64,000 nt of DNA from Candidatus Auribacterota bacterium (lineage in GTDB: Bacteria; Auribacterota; JAFGBW01; JAFGJP01). The notes under the pieces are model-generated. The model ran no database searches, was not told the DNA's origin, and saw nothing but the letters and a program-made list of their open reading frames with translations. A program made the translations under genes and the position numbers. The first letter of the stretch is position 1; each line of letters begins with the position of its first letter. The stretch lies in NCBI GenBank assembly GCA_023144635.1, contig JAGLFH010000041.1:97661-161660 (forward strand), written 5' to 3'. This document shows positions 1-8,875 of this stretch, piece after piece.

Positions 1-1167
1 TTCTTTATCAGTAAGAGCATAAACCGTTTCAAATGTAGAATACGAATCTGAAAACAGCTTTTTTATAACTTTTCTGTTTTTTTCTGAAGCAGGAATTACC
101 TTTTCTTTTCCTTTTGTAATAGTAATAAGTTCTCCATTATGATCCGAACTAAAAATATGAACTTTTTGAAATGAAGGAAAATCTTCAAAAAGTGTTTCTA
201 TAAATTTATGAAATGTTTTTATATCAAAAATAGACTGTGCATAAATTGCAGTCATCTTGCTGTGCTCTTTAAAATAATGCAGTTTTGAAAACAAACTTTT
301 ATCCCAATTTTTCACAAGTTCTTTAAAAAATAAAATGCTGAAAAAAACTACCGGCGCAAAGATTATTGAACCTACAAAAGATCTTTTTATAGCAAAAGTC
401 CCTCCTACGCAAAAAGGAAAGACCAGATTCATCACAAAAAGGAACGCCACTACAAAAACGAACATTAATAAATGTTGTAACAGTATGTACACATCCCAAA
501 GGATCTCATCTTTTAAATATTTCATTTCAAACAAAATCAGATGAGCAAACCATAGCGTAAACATAATGTGAATATAAAAAGCATGTTTTTCACGTGATAT
601 TATCAATAGGGTAAAATAAGATAAAAGAAGTACAATAGAAACAAGCATATTGGTCACAAAAACTTTTCTTCGTGGATTTCTGATCTTTTTTGAAAATGAA
701 AATAATCTCAACATCAATATAAGAAATAAACTTACATAAAAAACAAAATAGGGTATAGAAGGCATTGGTAAGAAAAAACCTTCCAAATATATTTTTTTCT
801 GATAGGTACCTTGAAGTAATAAATAAAACTTAACAAAAACAACACCTGAAAAAGCAAACAGAATACTCCAGAAAAGCTTTTCTTTTTTTTCCAACCATAT
901 TACTTTATGTACAAAATATATAAAAATAAGTCCTAAAAAAACCGTAAGTATCATAATTGCTTGTTTCCAAACAATATATAAACTATAGAATTGTGCTCCT
1001 TTTTGTAACTGTATCATGGAAAATGAAAAGGAAAGCATAAGAGCCAACAATATTACAGGTATTAATCCTCTTTCATAAGGGCTTATTCTTTTATGGCCCT
1101 GACGCATAAGCCCAAGCAGCGCAATACTGATTGTCATTACAAATGAAATTGTCGATAAAAACGTCAT
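1..1167 (-). CDS. Membrane sensor protein, N-terminal part (cut by window edge)
   Basis: The reading frame is open from an ATG at 1167 to the window edge, so at least 389 residues are present and the C-terminus is missing. The first ~270 residues contain many hydrophobic segments separated by short basic loops. A soluble part follows that begins near a KELVKNWDKSLFSKL stretch and looks like the linker and GAF-like region of a membrane sensor kinase. It lies 97 bp downstream of the HisKA protein on the same strand and has the same plan (membrane N-terminus, then soluble sensor), so it is probably a partner or paralogue in the same unit. AGGAAG lies upstream of the start. Whether it ends in a kinase, cyclase or other output domain cannot be seen. 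Confidence 0.72.
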   Translation of the reverse strand, partial: MTFLSTISFVMTISIALLGLMRQGHKRISPYERGLIPVILLALMLSFSFSMIQLQKGAQFYSLYIVWKQAIMILTVFLGLIFIYFVHKVIWLEKKEKLFWSILFAFSGVVFVKFYLLLQGTYQKKIYLEGFFLPMPSIPYFVFYVSLFLILMLRLFSFSKKIRNPRRKVFVTNMLVSIVLLLSYFTLLIISREKHAFYIHIMFTLWFAHLILFEMKYLKDEILWDVYILLQHLLMFVFVVAFLFVMNLVFPFCVGGTFAIKRSFVGSIIFAPVVFFSILFFKELVKNWDKSLFSKLHYFKEHSKMTAIYAQSIFDIKTFHKFIETLFEDFPSFQKVHIFSSDHNGELITITKGKEKVIPASEKNRKVIKKLFSDSYSTFETVYALTDKE

Positions 1168-1264
1168 TTTAAAATCTCGCGATTCTTCCTATATTTATAT
1201 GTTGAGATCTGACCATAATTACACATATCAATCTTTTATAACGCATGTTACAGTTATTCAAATA

Positions 1265-2986
1265 TCATATCCTTAAATTTAGCATTTTAGTATTCGCCAA
1301 ATAATCTACAGCAACAGGCTCTGAAACTTTTCTTAAATTCTCAATAATGGTTTTTATTCTCTGACACTGCTTCTCAACTTTTCCCAAGTAATCGTAAAGG
1401 TCTTTATCCTTTATAGATACTCCTTTTTGCAGCTGCATTTTCAGCATTTGTGAAGATCCCATAATATGAGTTAAAGGATTATTGATCTCATGATTGAGCG
1501 AAACTGTTACCTGGCAGATTGAAGCCCATTTTTCTGCATCTATTAACTGTTTTTGTTTATTTTTAAGCTTTTCAAGAGCTTGCTGAAGCTCAGTATTTTT
1601 TTTCTTAATCTCATCTGATGTCCGTTTTTTTACCTCTAAAGCAAGTATTTTATCCTGAATATCTTTTTCATGTATAAGTTGATCCGCATTTATCATCACC
1701 TTTTCGACCGTAGCTTTAAAATACTTCATAAATGGTAAAATCCTTGCAATAACCATTTTTTTACTAAGAGGAGGAGGGTCGGTAATAAAAAAACCGTCAA
1801 ACTCGCCTTTTACATGAATAGGCAAAATATACCCAAAATCCTGAACAATACCATACTCCTTTAATAGCTTCAAAAGATGAAAGGTAGACCGGAAAAAAAA
1901 TTCAGAAGGAAGTATTACCTTCTGCGAAATAGCATCTTTTAACTCTTGCATATCTTCTTTTATCTCTCTTGTTATACCGTCAGATAAAACATAGACTTGA
2001 TCATTGTGTAAAAAAACTGATGCTTTTATTTTAAATCCCATCAATGACTCAAAATTATTAGCAAATGAAATAAATATATTTTGAAAACCTTGAAGAGGAT
2101 TCATTTTTAGTGCAAATTCTCTGAGCTTTTGGTCTTTGCTGTTATACCCTTTCATAAATATATTTGCGAGGTATCGCGAAAAAACACCGTAAAATAAATA
2201 TGCCAGAATTACGGAAATAAAGCTTAAATGCGTCCATATCAAAAACATCTCCCTTTGAAAATGTGTTTTTCCTATAACAGAAGAATAGTATGAACTGTAA
2301 TAATATGAAAAATAAACACATATAATATAAACCGGAACCAAAGAGAAAAAATATTTTATAAACTGTCTTGTTGAAATACTGTTCTGTTCAAATATTGAAA
2401 AATACAGAAAAAGCATCATTCCTGCAGAGAGAAAAAAAGAAAACAGCCTGAAAGCCCCGTATGAAGGAGTAATATTTATGAAAAAGCCCAACGGATAAAT
2501 AAGTCCCAAGATAAATAGCATTTCCTTGTAAGGTAATTTAGATACATCTAAAACCTTCTTTGAAGATAACTCAAGCATGAATATCAACAGAAAAGGTGCG
2601 TAAAAAACTATTGCCAAAAGAGGTAAAATATATGTTTTCATGCTTAAAAAAGCCGTAAACATATAAACCAATAAAAAAATTATATAAACTGGAGATAAAA
2701 AACGTTTTTCTAAACGAATAAATTTATAAAACAAACTGAAAATGGCAAAAGAAAAGGTAAGAAGGGCTATTATTAAAAACTTTTTTTCATCACCAAAAAG
2801 TTGCCCCCCTTTATACCTTGTAAAAGCATAAAAGGAGATCAGGCAAATAGAAAAAAAGATCCACGCAAAATACTTTTTGTTACTAATCTTTTGTATTAGA
2901 AGATTTATAAAAGAAAGAAGCGCCAATGCGGCAATAGCCGCATGCAAAAAGGATAGAAAAAAAGAATTAATTGGCAAAAGCCCCAT
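1265..2986 (-). CDS. Membrane sensor with HisKA domain and no ATPase domain
   Basis: Roughly the first 290 residues are a multi-pass membrane region. A GAF-like soluble domain follows (about 300-440), then a coiled coil, then a HisKA dimerisation/phosphoacceptor helix with the H-box VSLNHEINNPLTHI. The protein stops about 75 residues after the phosphoacceptor His. There is no HATPase_c domain (no N, G1, F or G2 boxes), and only 97 bp lie before the next gene. The tail EPVAVDYLANTKMLNLRI resembles the natural C-terminus of known HisKA-only proteins (recalled, not searched), so this is probably not a truncation. It would need ATP-binding from a partner kinase or act as a phosphotransfer protein. 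The thiolase gene ends 15 bp upstream, so the two may be cotranscribed. Confidence 0.8.
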   Translation of the reverse strand: MGLLPINSFFLSFLHAAIAALALLSFINLLIQKISNKKYFAWIFFSICLISFYAFTRYKGGQLFGDEKKFLIIALLTFSFAIFSLFYKFIRLEKRFLSPVYIIFLLVYMFTAFLSMKTYILPLLAIVFYAPFLLIFMLELSSKKVLDVSKLPYKEMLFILGLIYPLGFFINITPSYGAFRLFSFFLSAGMMLFLYFSIFEQNSISTRQFIKYFFSLVPVYIICVYFSYYYSSYYSSVIGKTHFQREMFLIWTHLSFISVILAYLFYGVFSRYLANIFMKGYNSKDQKLREFALKMNPLQGFQNIFISFANNFESLMGFKIKASVFLHNDQVYVLSDGITREIKEDMQELKDAISQKVILPSEFFFRSTFHLLKLLKEYGIVQDFGYILPIHVKGEFDGFFITDPPPLSKKMVIARILPFMKYFKATVEKVMINADQLIHEKDIQDKILALEVKKRTSDEIKKKNTELQQALEKLKNKQKQLIDAEKWASICQVTVSLNHEINNPLTHIMGSSQMLKMQLQKGVSIKDKDLYDYLGKVEKQCQRIKTIIENLRKVSEPVAVDYLANTKMLNLRI

Positions 2987-3001
2987 AATAATCCATTAAT
3001 T

Positions 3002-4180
3002 TTATAAAGACAGATTTTCTATAACAATTCCCACTGCACATCCTCCGCCCAAACAAATGGAAGCTGCACCATATTTTGCCTGTTTTTTTTGCAAAACATT
3101 TAAAAGAGTTGCAAGCAGGCGCACTCCGCTAGCACCTAGCGGATGCCCAATTGCTATAGCACCACCCCAAATATTAAAAATATCGTCCGGTATATTTAAT
3201 TCCTTTTTTGTTAAAACTGCCTGAACACCAAAGGACTCATTAACTTCAAAATAATCTATATCAGAAGAATCTTTTAAACCGGATTTCTCTATAGCTTTTT
3301 TTAATGCCTCTCCTGATGCAAGGAAGATATCTTCCGGAGGAAGAGCAGAAACACTAAACGAAAGAATGCGGGCTTTTGGTTTTATTTCATGCTTCTTACA
3401 AAATTCTTCTGATGCAATTACAGCTATTGCTGCTGCATCTCCGGGAGGAGGAGCATTTCCTGCTGTTACAGAACCATTCTCGCCAAATAAAGGGGTAAGC
3501 CTTGCAAGTTTTTTTTCACTTGTTTTGGACCGAATATTCTCATCCCTTTCAAACATCACTCCACCACCTATAGAAACAGGTACTATTTCGTCTTTTGTAA
3601 GTTCTTGCTCCTCAGCCAGCATTGCTTTTTGCTGGCTTGCTAAAGCCAGATCATCCTGCTCTTTTCTGGAAACACCAAATCTTTTTGCAGTACGTTCTGC
3701 AATAAATCCCATATGCTCACCTGCAAAAGAACAAAACAATCCATCTTTGAGAAGAGAATCTTTTAAATCCAGTGATGCCATCTTTTTGAGATTTCTATTT
3801 TTCTCCAATATATAAGGCGCCATCGAGCTGCTTTCCATCCCGCCTGCAATTACGCATTGCCCTTCTCCTGAAGAAATATATCTAAATCCCTCCCCAACAG
3901 CCATAAGGCCTGATCCGCACACCATATCAATTGTGTATGAAGGTATCGAAAAACCTAACCCTGCATGATATATTGCCTGTCTTGCCGGATTTTGCCCAAG
4001 TCCTGCTTTTACGGCATTCCCTAAATAAGCAAAATCAATATCTGTATCGATCAACTTTAGATCGTTTGTAATATTTTTTATAACCGTTGCCGCAAGGTTA
4101 ACCGCAGAAATATTCCCCAAACTTCCGAAAAGCTTACCAACAGCCGTTCTTTTAACATCTAACAAATAAATATTTTTCAT
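3002..4180 (-). CDS. Acetyl-CoA acetyltransferase (thiolase)
   Basis: A full-length 392-residue type II thiolase, catalysing condensation of two acetyl-CoA to acetoacetyl-CoA or the reverse cleavage. The nucleophilic Cys lies in DMVCGSGLMAVGEG, the catalytic His in GGAIAIGHPLGASGVR, and the second catalytic Cys in CLGGGCAVGI near the C-terminus. NESFG replaces the more usual NEAFA. The length is typical of the family. It is the first gene of a minus-strand unit running into the two sensor genes. No other ketone-body, butyrate or polyhydroxybutyrate genes are nearby, so the pathway is open. Confidence 0.93.
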   Translation of the reverse strand: MKNIYLLDVKRTAVGKLFGSLGNISAVNLAATVIKNITNDLKLIDTDIDFAYLGNAVKAGLGQNPARQAIYHAGLGFSIPSYTIDMVCGSGLMAVGEGFRYISSGEGQCVIAGGMESSSMAPYILEKNRNLKKMASLDLKDSLLKDGLFCSFAGEHMGFIAERTAKRFGVSRKEQDDLALASQQKAMLAEEQELTKDEIVPVSIGGGVMFERDENIRSKTSEKKLARLTPLFGENGSVTAGNAPPPGDAAAIAVIASEEFCKKHEIKPKARILSFSVSALPPEDIFLASGEALKKAIEKSGLKDSSDIDYFEVNESFGVQAVLTKKELNIPDDIFNIWGGAIAIGHPLGASGVRLLATLLNVLQKKQAKYGAASICLGGGCAVGIVIENLSL

Positions 4181-4431
4181 TATTTCCTTAAACTTTGCGA
4201 ATAAGTGCTTTTATATTTAGTCTATATTTATACAATATATTTTTATTATGGCATTATTATAAGAAATTTAGATAAATTAATAAACATAGAATTTGCGGAA
4301 TATATATTTATAAGATGACAGAAAAAACAATATTTATTTTGATATCTAATTGGATATATTATAAAATACATATTAGAAGGGGTAAATAACAATATTATTA
4401 ATTGACATTTCTTTGAAAGATTGATGATTCT

Positions 4432-5838
4432 ATGATTAGAGAGCATACTGATTTTTTTAGAAAATTTATGATACTTGGTGATCTTTTGGTCATATCTATT
4501 TCTTTTTTCTTAACATATTTTTTATGCCAACATTATGATTATTTATATCCTTTACGAGTATACACTCAACTATTACCAGTTCTCCTAATAGCCTGGGGCG
4601 GTGCATTATACTTTTTTAATATGTATAATTCTTTTCGGCTTGTAAAAATGACATCTATACTTTTTATTATTTTTAAAGCCACTATTGTTTCTTTTATGAT
4701 ATTCGGTAGTTATACCTATTTGTTTAAAATACAATACCTCAGCCGTACTTTTGTAATTTTGACATTTGTTTTTTCCGCTATATTGATAGGTTTTGAAAAA
4801 GTTGCAGTTATTATCTTTTTCAGATATTTAAGAAAGAAAGGATACAATTTTAGAGGTATCCTATTAATAGGAACAGGAAGACGTGCTCAGAATTTTATAG
4901 ACCTAATAGAAGAACATCATGAATGGGGTCTTAAAATCCTTGGGCTTGTTGATGAAGATTCAAAAAAAACAGGACAAAAAATTAAAGGTTACACTGTTTT
5001 AGGTTCTTTTCTTGATCTCCCTAACATAATGCACAACAATATTATAGATGAAGTTGTCTTTGTTGTTCCAAGATCGTGGCTTGGAAGAATTGAAGAAATA
5101 ATTCGTTTTATTGAACTTGAGGGTAAAAAGGTAAGTGTTGCAGTAGATATTTTTGAATTACAATTTGCAAAAGCGATTCAAACTGATATTGACGGCTATC
5201 CGCTTATTACTTTTGAAAGAACACCTGCAAAATTGTGGCAGCTGCTCATTAAACGAGTTTTTGATTTTGTTGCCTCTGGAATTGCTCTCATACTTCTCAT
5301 GCCAATATTTATTGCTATAGCAATAGTTATAAAAAAAACTTCAAAAGGACCGGTATTTTTTAAACAGAAAAGATGCAGTATTCATGGAAGGACATTTACA
5401 CTTTATAAGTTCAGGACTATGGTAGTAGATGCAGAATCGCAACTAGAGGAACTACGCTCCAAAAACGAAATGCAGGGCCCTACATTTAAACTTGAAAACG
5501 ATCCAAGACTCACAAAAACAGGAAAATTCTTAAGAAAACTTAGTCTTGATGAATTTCCTCAATTCTGGAATGTATTTAAAGGAGATATGAGTCTTGTCGG
5601 CCCGAGGCCGCCAATACCTTCAGAAGTAAATAAATATGATAACTGGCAAAGAAGGCGCCTTAGCATGAGGCCGGGAATCACTTGTTTATGGCAAGTAGGG
5701 GGAAGAAACAAAATAGTAGATTTTGATGAGTGGGCAAACCTTGATCTTCAATACATAGATAACTGGTCTCTCTGGCTCGATACAAAAATACTTCTTAAAA
5801 CCATCCCTGTTGTTTTGCTTGGAACTGGCGCAAAATAA
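4432..5838 (+). CDS. Undecaprenyl-phosphate glycosyl-1-phosphate transferase (EPS priming enzyme)
   Basis: This is a 468-residue polyprenyl glycosylphosphotransferase of the WcaJ/WbaP type. It adds the first sugar-phosphate to undecaprenyl phosphate at the inner membrane. About four membrane helices lie in residues 10-135. A Rossmann-like CoA_binding_3 region follows (RGILLIGTGRRAQNF), and the bacterial sugar transferase domain runs from about 275 to the end. Family motifs visible are GPVFFKQKR, LYKFRTM, the catalytic LDEFPQFWNVFKGDMSLVGPRPP and RPGITCLWQV. It opens the plus-strand polysaccharide locus. No clear Shine-Dalgarno sequence precedes the ATG. The donor sugar (Glc, Gal or other) cannot be told from sequence alone. 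Confidence 0.93.
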   Translation: MIREHTDFFRKFMILGDLLVISISFFLTYFLCQHYDYLYPLRVYTQLLPVLLIAWGGALYFFNMYNSFRLVKMTSILFIIFKATIVSFMIFGSYTYLFKIQYLSRTFVILTFVFSAILIGFEKVAVIIFFRYLRKKGYNFRGILLIGTGRRAQNFIDLIEEHHEWGLKILGLVDEDSKKTGQKIKGYTVLGSFLDLPNIMHNNIIDEVVFVVPRSWLGRIEEIIRFIELEGKKVSVAVDIFELQFAKAIQTDIDGYPLITFERTPAKLWQLLIKRVFDFVASGIALILLMPIFIAIAIVIKKTSKGPVFFKQKRCSIHGRTFTLYKFRTMVVDAESQLEELRSKNEMQGPTFKLENDPRLTKTGKFLRKLSLDEFPQFWNVFKGDMSLVGPRPPIPSEVNKYDNWQRRRLSMRPGITCLWQVGGRNKIVDFDEWANLDLQYIDNWSLWLDTKILLKTIPVVLLGTGAK

Positions 5839-5886
5839 TCTATCTTATTTTGCAACTCACTCTTATCGTTTTTCTGCGAACTAGTT

Positions 5887-5956
5887 GTCATTCCTGCTTT
5901 GCTCCTGTCATTCCTGCGAATGCCAGCGACCTTGCCGCTAGGCAGGCAGGAATCTC
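5887..5956. repeat. Intergenic GTCATTCCTG repeat cluster
   Basis: GTCATTCCTG occurs twice 20 bp apart, followed by an imperfect inverted match (GGCAGGAATCTC), so the stretch can fold. The same GTCATTCCTG core sits in the centre of the palindromic element at 47758-47875. The surrounding gap of about 580 bp before the next gene also holds the repeat at 6011-6056 and, at about 6268-6376, runs of near-duplicate words (GTAAC, GTTAACTAGTTGGC). I see no credible gene in it. Confidence 0.5.
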
Positions 5957-6010
5957 TATGAAAACATAAAACACAGAAAAAAGCTATTTGGCCGCGAATT
6001 AACGCTAAGT

Positions 6011-6056
6011 GGTTCGACTTCGCTCACCATCCTGAGTGAATGAAATGAATCGAAGG
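6011..6056. repeat. Imperfect palindromic intergenic repeat
   Basis: The stretch begins GGTTCGACTTCGCTCACC and ends with ATGAATCGAAGG. The pairs TTCGA/TCGAA and TCGCTCA/TGAGTGA form an imperfect hairpin. I recall this word (a form of 'tcgacttcgctcaccatcctgag') as a dispersed intergenic repeat in many uncultured bacteria. Its function is unknown. Confidence 0.4.
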
Positions 6057-6417
6057 GAAAAGCGCAGTAAAAAACATTCTATGCTTTTATTTGTTAAATA
6101 CAAAAACATTTCTAAAATAGAATTCATGCCCAATAAATCCTCTCTAATTTCAACAATTTATGATAGAATATTTAAAGTAAATATATTTAATATATATATT
6201 TTAGATAAGAGTTATCAAAATCTAAATTTTGTATCTCTGAAAAACAGCTTTTAAAAAATAACACTTTAACTCTGTAACGTTGTAACCCTGTAACTTAATC
6301 CGCTGAAATCGGATGTAAGCGACAGGGCGGAGCTGCGTAATTAGTTAACTAGTTGGCTCGTTAACTGGTTAGCTAGAAAATAACTTATTCCTGCAAACTA
6401 TAATCAGGAGGAAAATT

Positions 6418-7260
6418 ATGTTTAAATCATGCAAAACCAAAATCACTTTCTTACTATTACTATTTCTTCTTCTTTTTTCTCTCAGCTGCGGGTCTAAAAA
6501 GGATAAAGAAAGTTCTCAATTACTAGCAAAAATAAATGAATATGACTTAACTGTTGCTGATTTTGCAAATGAGGCTGAACTAACCATTTCCAATAGAGAT
6601 ATTTTTTCAGATACATATTCAGCAAAACAGGCTTTTCTTGATGAGCTTATAACCAAAAAAGTACTTCTTCAGGAAGCTCAAAAGAACAATTTTGACAAAG
6701 AAAAAGTTTTTATGAAAGAGATTGAACGTTATTGGGAACAAGCTCTTCTAAAAGTACTTCTTAAAAGGAAATTTGAAGAATTGTCAAACGCTGTTCAAAT
6801 CTCTGATAAAGAGCTTCAACATGAGTACAATAAAATGAAGCGAACCATTTTTGCTGACTTGATCATGTTAAATAACAAAAAATCTGCAGAAAAACTTGCA
6901 GGATCAGGCAATAATTTTGAAAAAGTAAAAACATCTGTTAAAGCAAATATTATTTCAGATCAAACACCGGAATGGTTTATTCCAGGTGATCTGCCAATAA
7001 CAATAGAAAAACCTCTTTTTAAATTAAAACCTGGTCAGATCAGCCCTATAATAACATTTGGAAGCACATGGGCAGTCGTAAGATCAATAGAGGAAAAAGA
7101 AACCAAAATAGAATCTTTTAAAAAGATTTCTTCTGATTTAAAAAATTCCTTAAAAAATAAAAAAACAGAGAAAAAATTATCTGAGTGGATATCTGATTTA
7201 AAGAAAACAGCAACAATAAATATATATGATAATGTTCTTAAAGAAGTTAATTTAAAGTAG
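6418..7260 (+). CDS. EpsD-like peptidyl-prolyl cis-trans isomerase lipoprotein
   Basis: The 280-residue product starts with a lipoprotein signal (lipobox LSLSC, about residues 20-24), so it is probably anchored in the periplasm. A SurA/PpiC-type N-terminal chaperone region follows (LLAKINEYDLTVADFANEAEL, then LITKKVLLQEA). A degenerate parvulin domain comes after it, with PEWFIPGDLP and LKPGQISPIITFGSTWAVVRSIE. Such proteins recur in EPS loci (EpsD family), where they are thought to help fold secreted or outer-membrane parts. AGGAGG lies just before the ATG. Catalytic activity as an isomerase is not certain. Confidence 0.8.
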   Translation: MFKSCKTKITFLLLLFLLLFSLSCGSKKDKESSQLLAKINEYDLTVADFANEAELTISNRDIFSDTYSAKQAFLDELITKKVLLQEAQKNNFDKEKVFMKEIERYWEQALLKVLLKRKFEELSNAVQISDKELQHEYNKMKRTIFADLIMLNNKKSAEKLAGSGNNFEKVKTSVKANIISDQTPEWFIPGDLPITIEKPLFKLKPGQISPIITFGSTWAVVRSIEEKETKIESFKKISSDLKNSLKNKKTEKKLSEWISDLKKTATINIYDNVLKEVNLK

Positions 7261-7315
7261 ATTTATTTAAGAAAGCTATTTCTTTGTGATTCTTCCCAAA
7301 AAAGGAGATGCAAGT

Positions 7316-7870
7316 ATGACAGATTCTATTAAAAACAGGCGAAAAAATCATTTTATAAAGAAAAAATTCCAATCTATATTCATTCTTAAATTCTGTACAC
7401 TTGTTGTAATTGGAGCATTTATATCAACAGGCATAATCTATGCTCTTTCTAAAGCAACAGTAACAACCAGTTTTGAAAATTCCCGCCTTATAATCAAAAG
7501 TACTTCTGATTTTATTCTTCCAATCATATTACTTAGCTCAACTATTGTTATTCTTTTGATCGGTCTTGCCACTATTTTTGTTACTTTATACAGTTCTCAC
7601 AAAATAGCAGGTCCGCTTTTCCGTCTTGAAAAAGATATGCAGGAAGTTGCATCTGGAAATTTCAAGAAAACATTTTTTCTGCGAGAACATGACGAGATAA
7701 AGGAACTTGCCATAAGCCTTGATACTATGACCAGCTCAATCAGAAATAGTATTGCGGATGTAAAAGAAAAGATAACTGAGCTCGAAAAAGAGCTTTCTGA
7801 TTCAACAAATAACGAAGCATTAAACAAGCTAAAAGAGATAAAAGATACTCTTTCAAAATTTCAAACATGA
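7316..7870 (+). CDS. HAMP-domain membrane protein
   Basis: I chose the ATG that follows AAAGGAGATG at good spacing. An in-frame GTG 30 nt upstream lacks a ribosome site. The 184-residue protein has two membrane helices, a short periplasmic loop between them, and a HAMP linker (SSHKIAGPLFRLEKDMQEVASGNF ending in LREHDEIKELAISLD). A charged coiled coil ends the protein. There is no kinase, methyl-accepting or cyclase output domain. Similar short HAMP proteins occur in EPS loci of uncultured bacteria (recalled). A structural or regulatory role in the membrane is inferred only. Confidence 0.75.
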   Translation: MTDSIKNRRKNHFIKKKFQSIFILKFCTLVVIGAFISTGIIYALSKATVTTSFENSRLIIKSTSDFILPIILLSSTIVILLIGLATIFVTLYSSHKIAGPLFRLEKDMQEVASGNFKKTFFLREHDEIKELAISLDTMTSSIRNSIADVKEKITELEKELSDSTNNEALNKLKEIKDTLSKFQT

Positions 7871-8102
7871 ACAAAGAAAAAAGTGTTGAGTTTCCGCCTG
7901 AGTTTAGTCTTTCACAATATTGGTAAAAGAATTGGACGCAGATTAGCGCAGATGAAAAGGATCAGAGGGGTTTGGTTTTACTAACAACTAATAGCTAATA
8001 ACTATTTTGTCGTCCTTCATCCCGCAAAAATACTATCATTAATTTTGAAAGCTAAAAAAACTTACAAATTAAATAGACTTCGTGGCTAAAGATATACTAA
8101 TT

Positions 8103-8741
8103 ATGAAAATTCTTAAAAACAAAATCTTTCTCCTTTTTTTCTTTTTATTAACCGCCTTACTTCTAAGTATTTCTTACCAGATAAGATCCGACTACAGTAT
8201 AGTAACTATCTCAGATACAAATGATTCCGGAAGCCCTTCTAAAAGCTCAAAATGGATCATATTCAAAAGCAGTCATTTTACTGTTTACTGTAACCCAACA
8301 GCTAATCTAAAAAGAATTGAAAGAAAATTGAGAAAAAGAAAATTCTATATAACTGGCCTAAAAAACTCAGATTATTCAAGAAACATTCAGGATAAAATAG
8401 GATATAGATTAGATAGACTTTTTGTAAGGGCAAAACAGATACTTGATATGAATCCCAGGATCAAAAAGATCCATCTTAAAATCTTTAAAAACAGAAAAGA
8501 GGTTAAGGAAGAATTCTTCAAGATTTACAGAATAAGAAGAAGGGTAAAATCTTTTTACGTATATAAGTTTAATACTATATTTATTTCAGAACAGGATATT
8601 ACAGACTCTGTAGTAGCCCATGAAATCGGCCATGCTCTTACAGATCACTATTTTGTTGTAATACCTCCTCTTAAGGTGCGGGAGATGCTTGCTTCTTATG
8701 TTGACCTGCATTTAGAGGAAGAAAGAATACTTGTTGAATAA
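8103..8741 (+). CDS. Membrane-anchored HExxH metallopeptidase-like protein
   Basis: I chose the ATG because the N-terminal helix (KILKNKIFLLFFFLLTALLLS) then reads as a signal anchor. A GTG 21 nt upstream is in frame, and neither start has a clear ribosome site. The 212-residue protein has a zinc-peptidase helix VVAHEIGHALTDHY. A possible third ligand lies in REMLASYVD. The central part is very basic. No named family is recognised with confidence. Its place in the EPS locus suggests an envelope or processing role, which is inference. Confidence 0.65.
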   Translation: MKILKNKIFLLFFFLLTALLLSISYQIRSDYSIVTISDTNDSGSPSKSSKWIIFKSSHFTVYCNPTANLKRIERKLRKRKFYITGLKNSDYSRNIQDKIGYRLDRLFVRAKQILDMNPRIKKIHLKIFKNRKEVKEEFFKIYRIRRRVKSFYVYKFNTIFISEQDITDSVVAHEIGHALTDHYFVVIPPLKVREMLASYVDLHLEEERILVE

Positions 8742-8804
8742 AAAATTGTCTTGTAATTTACATAAATAGATATAAAATCTAAATATTTATTATTGATAGT
8801 AATT

Positions 8805-8832
8805 TTGAATTTTATTAAATTTGATGTATAAT
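8805..8832 (+). promoter_or_regulatory. Sigma-70-type promoter for the secreted-protein gene
   Basis: TTGAAT and a consensus TATAAT are separated by 16 bp, about 45 bp before the ATG at 8876. A G-rich GGGGGG ribosome site follows. Confidence 0.5.
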
Positions 8833-8875
8833 GTTATTAGTAAAAAAATTTTAAACCTACAATGGGGGGTAATTT

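Noticed and set aside
1168..1264. Frameshift removing the ATPase domain from the HisKA protein
   Set aside because: The 97 bp after the stop code for no HATPase_c motif in any frame, and the protein tail looks like a natural end.
3366..3815. 149-residue open frame opposite the thiolase gene
   Set aside because: It is antisense to a well-conserved gene and its sequence mirrors thiolase codons.
4403..4431. TTGACA box just before the priming transferase
   Set aside because: No -10 box lies at 15-19 bp spacing before the start codon; the nearest TATGAT is 22 bp away and overlaps the ATG.
6036..6254. 72-residue open frame on the plus strand in the gap after the priming transferase
   Set aside because: It begins inside the dispersed 6011 repeat, has no ribosome site and its composition is that of translated AT-rich intergenic DNA.
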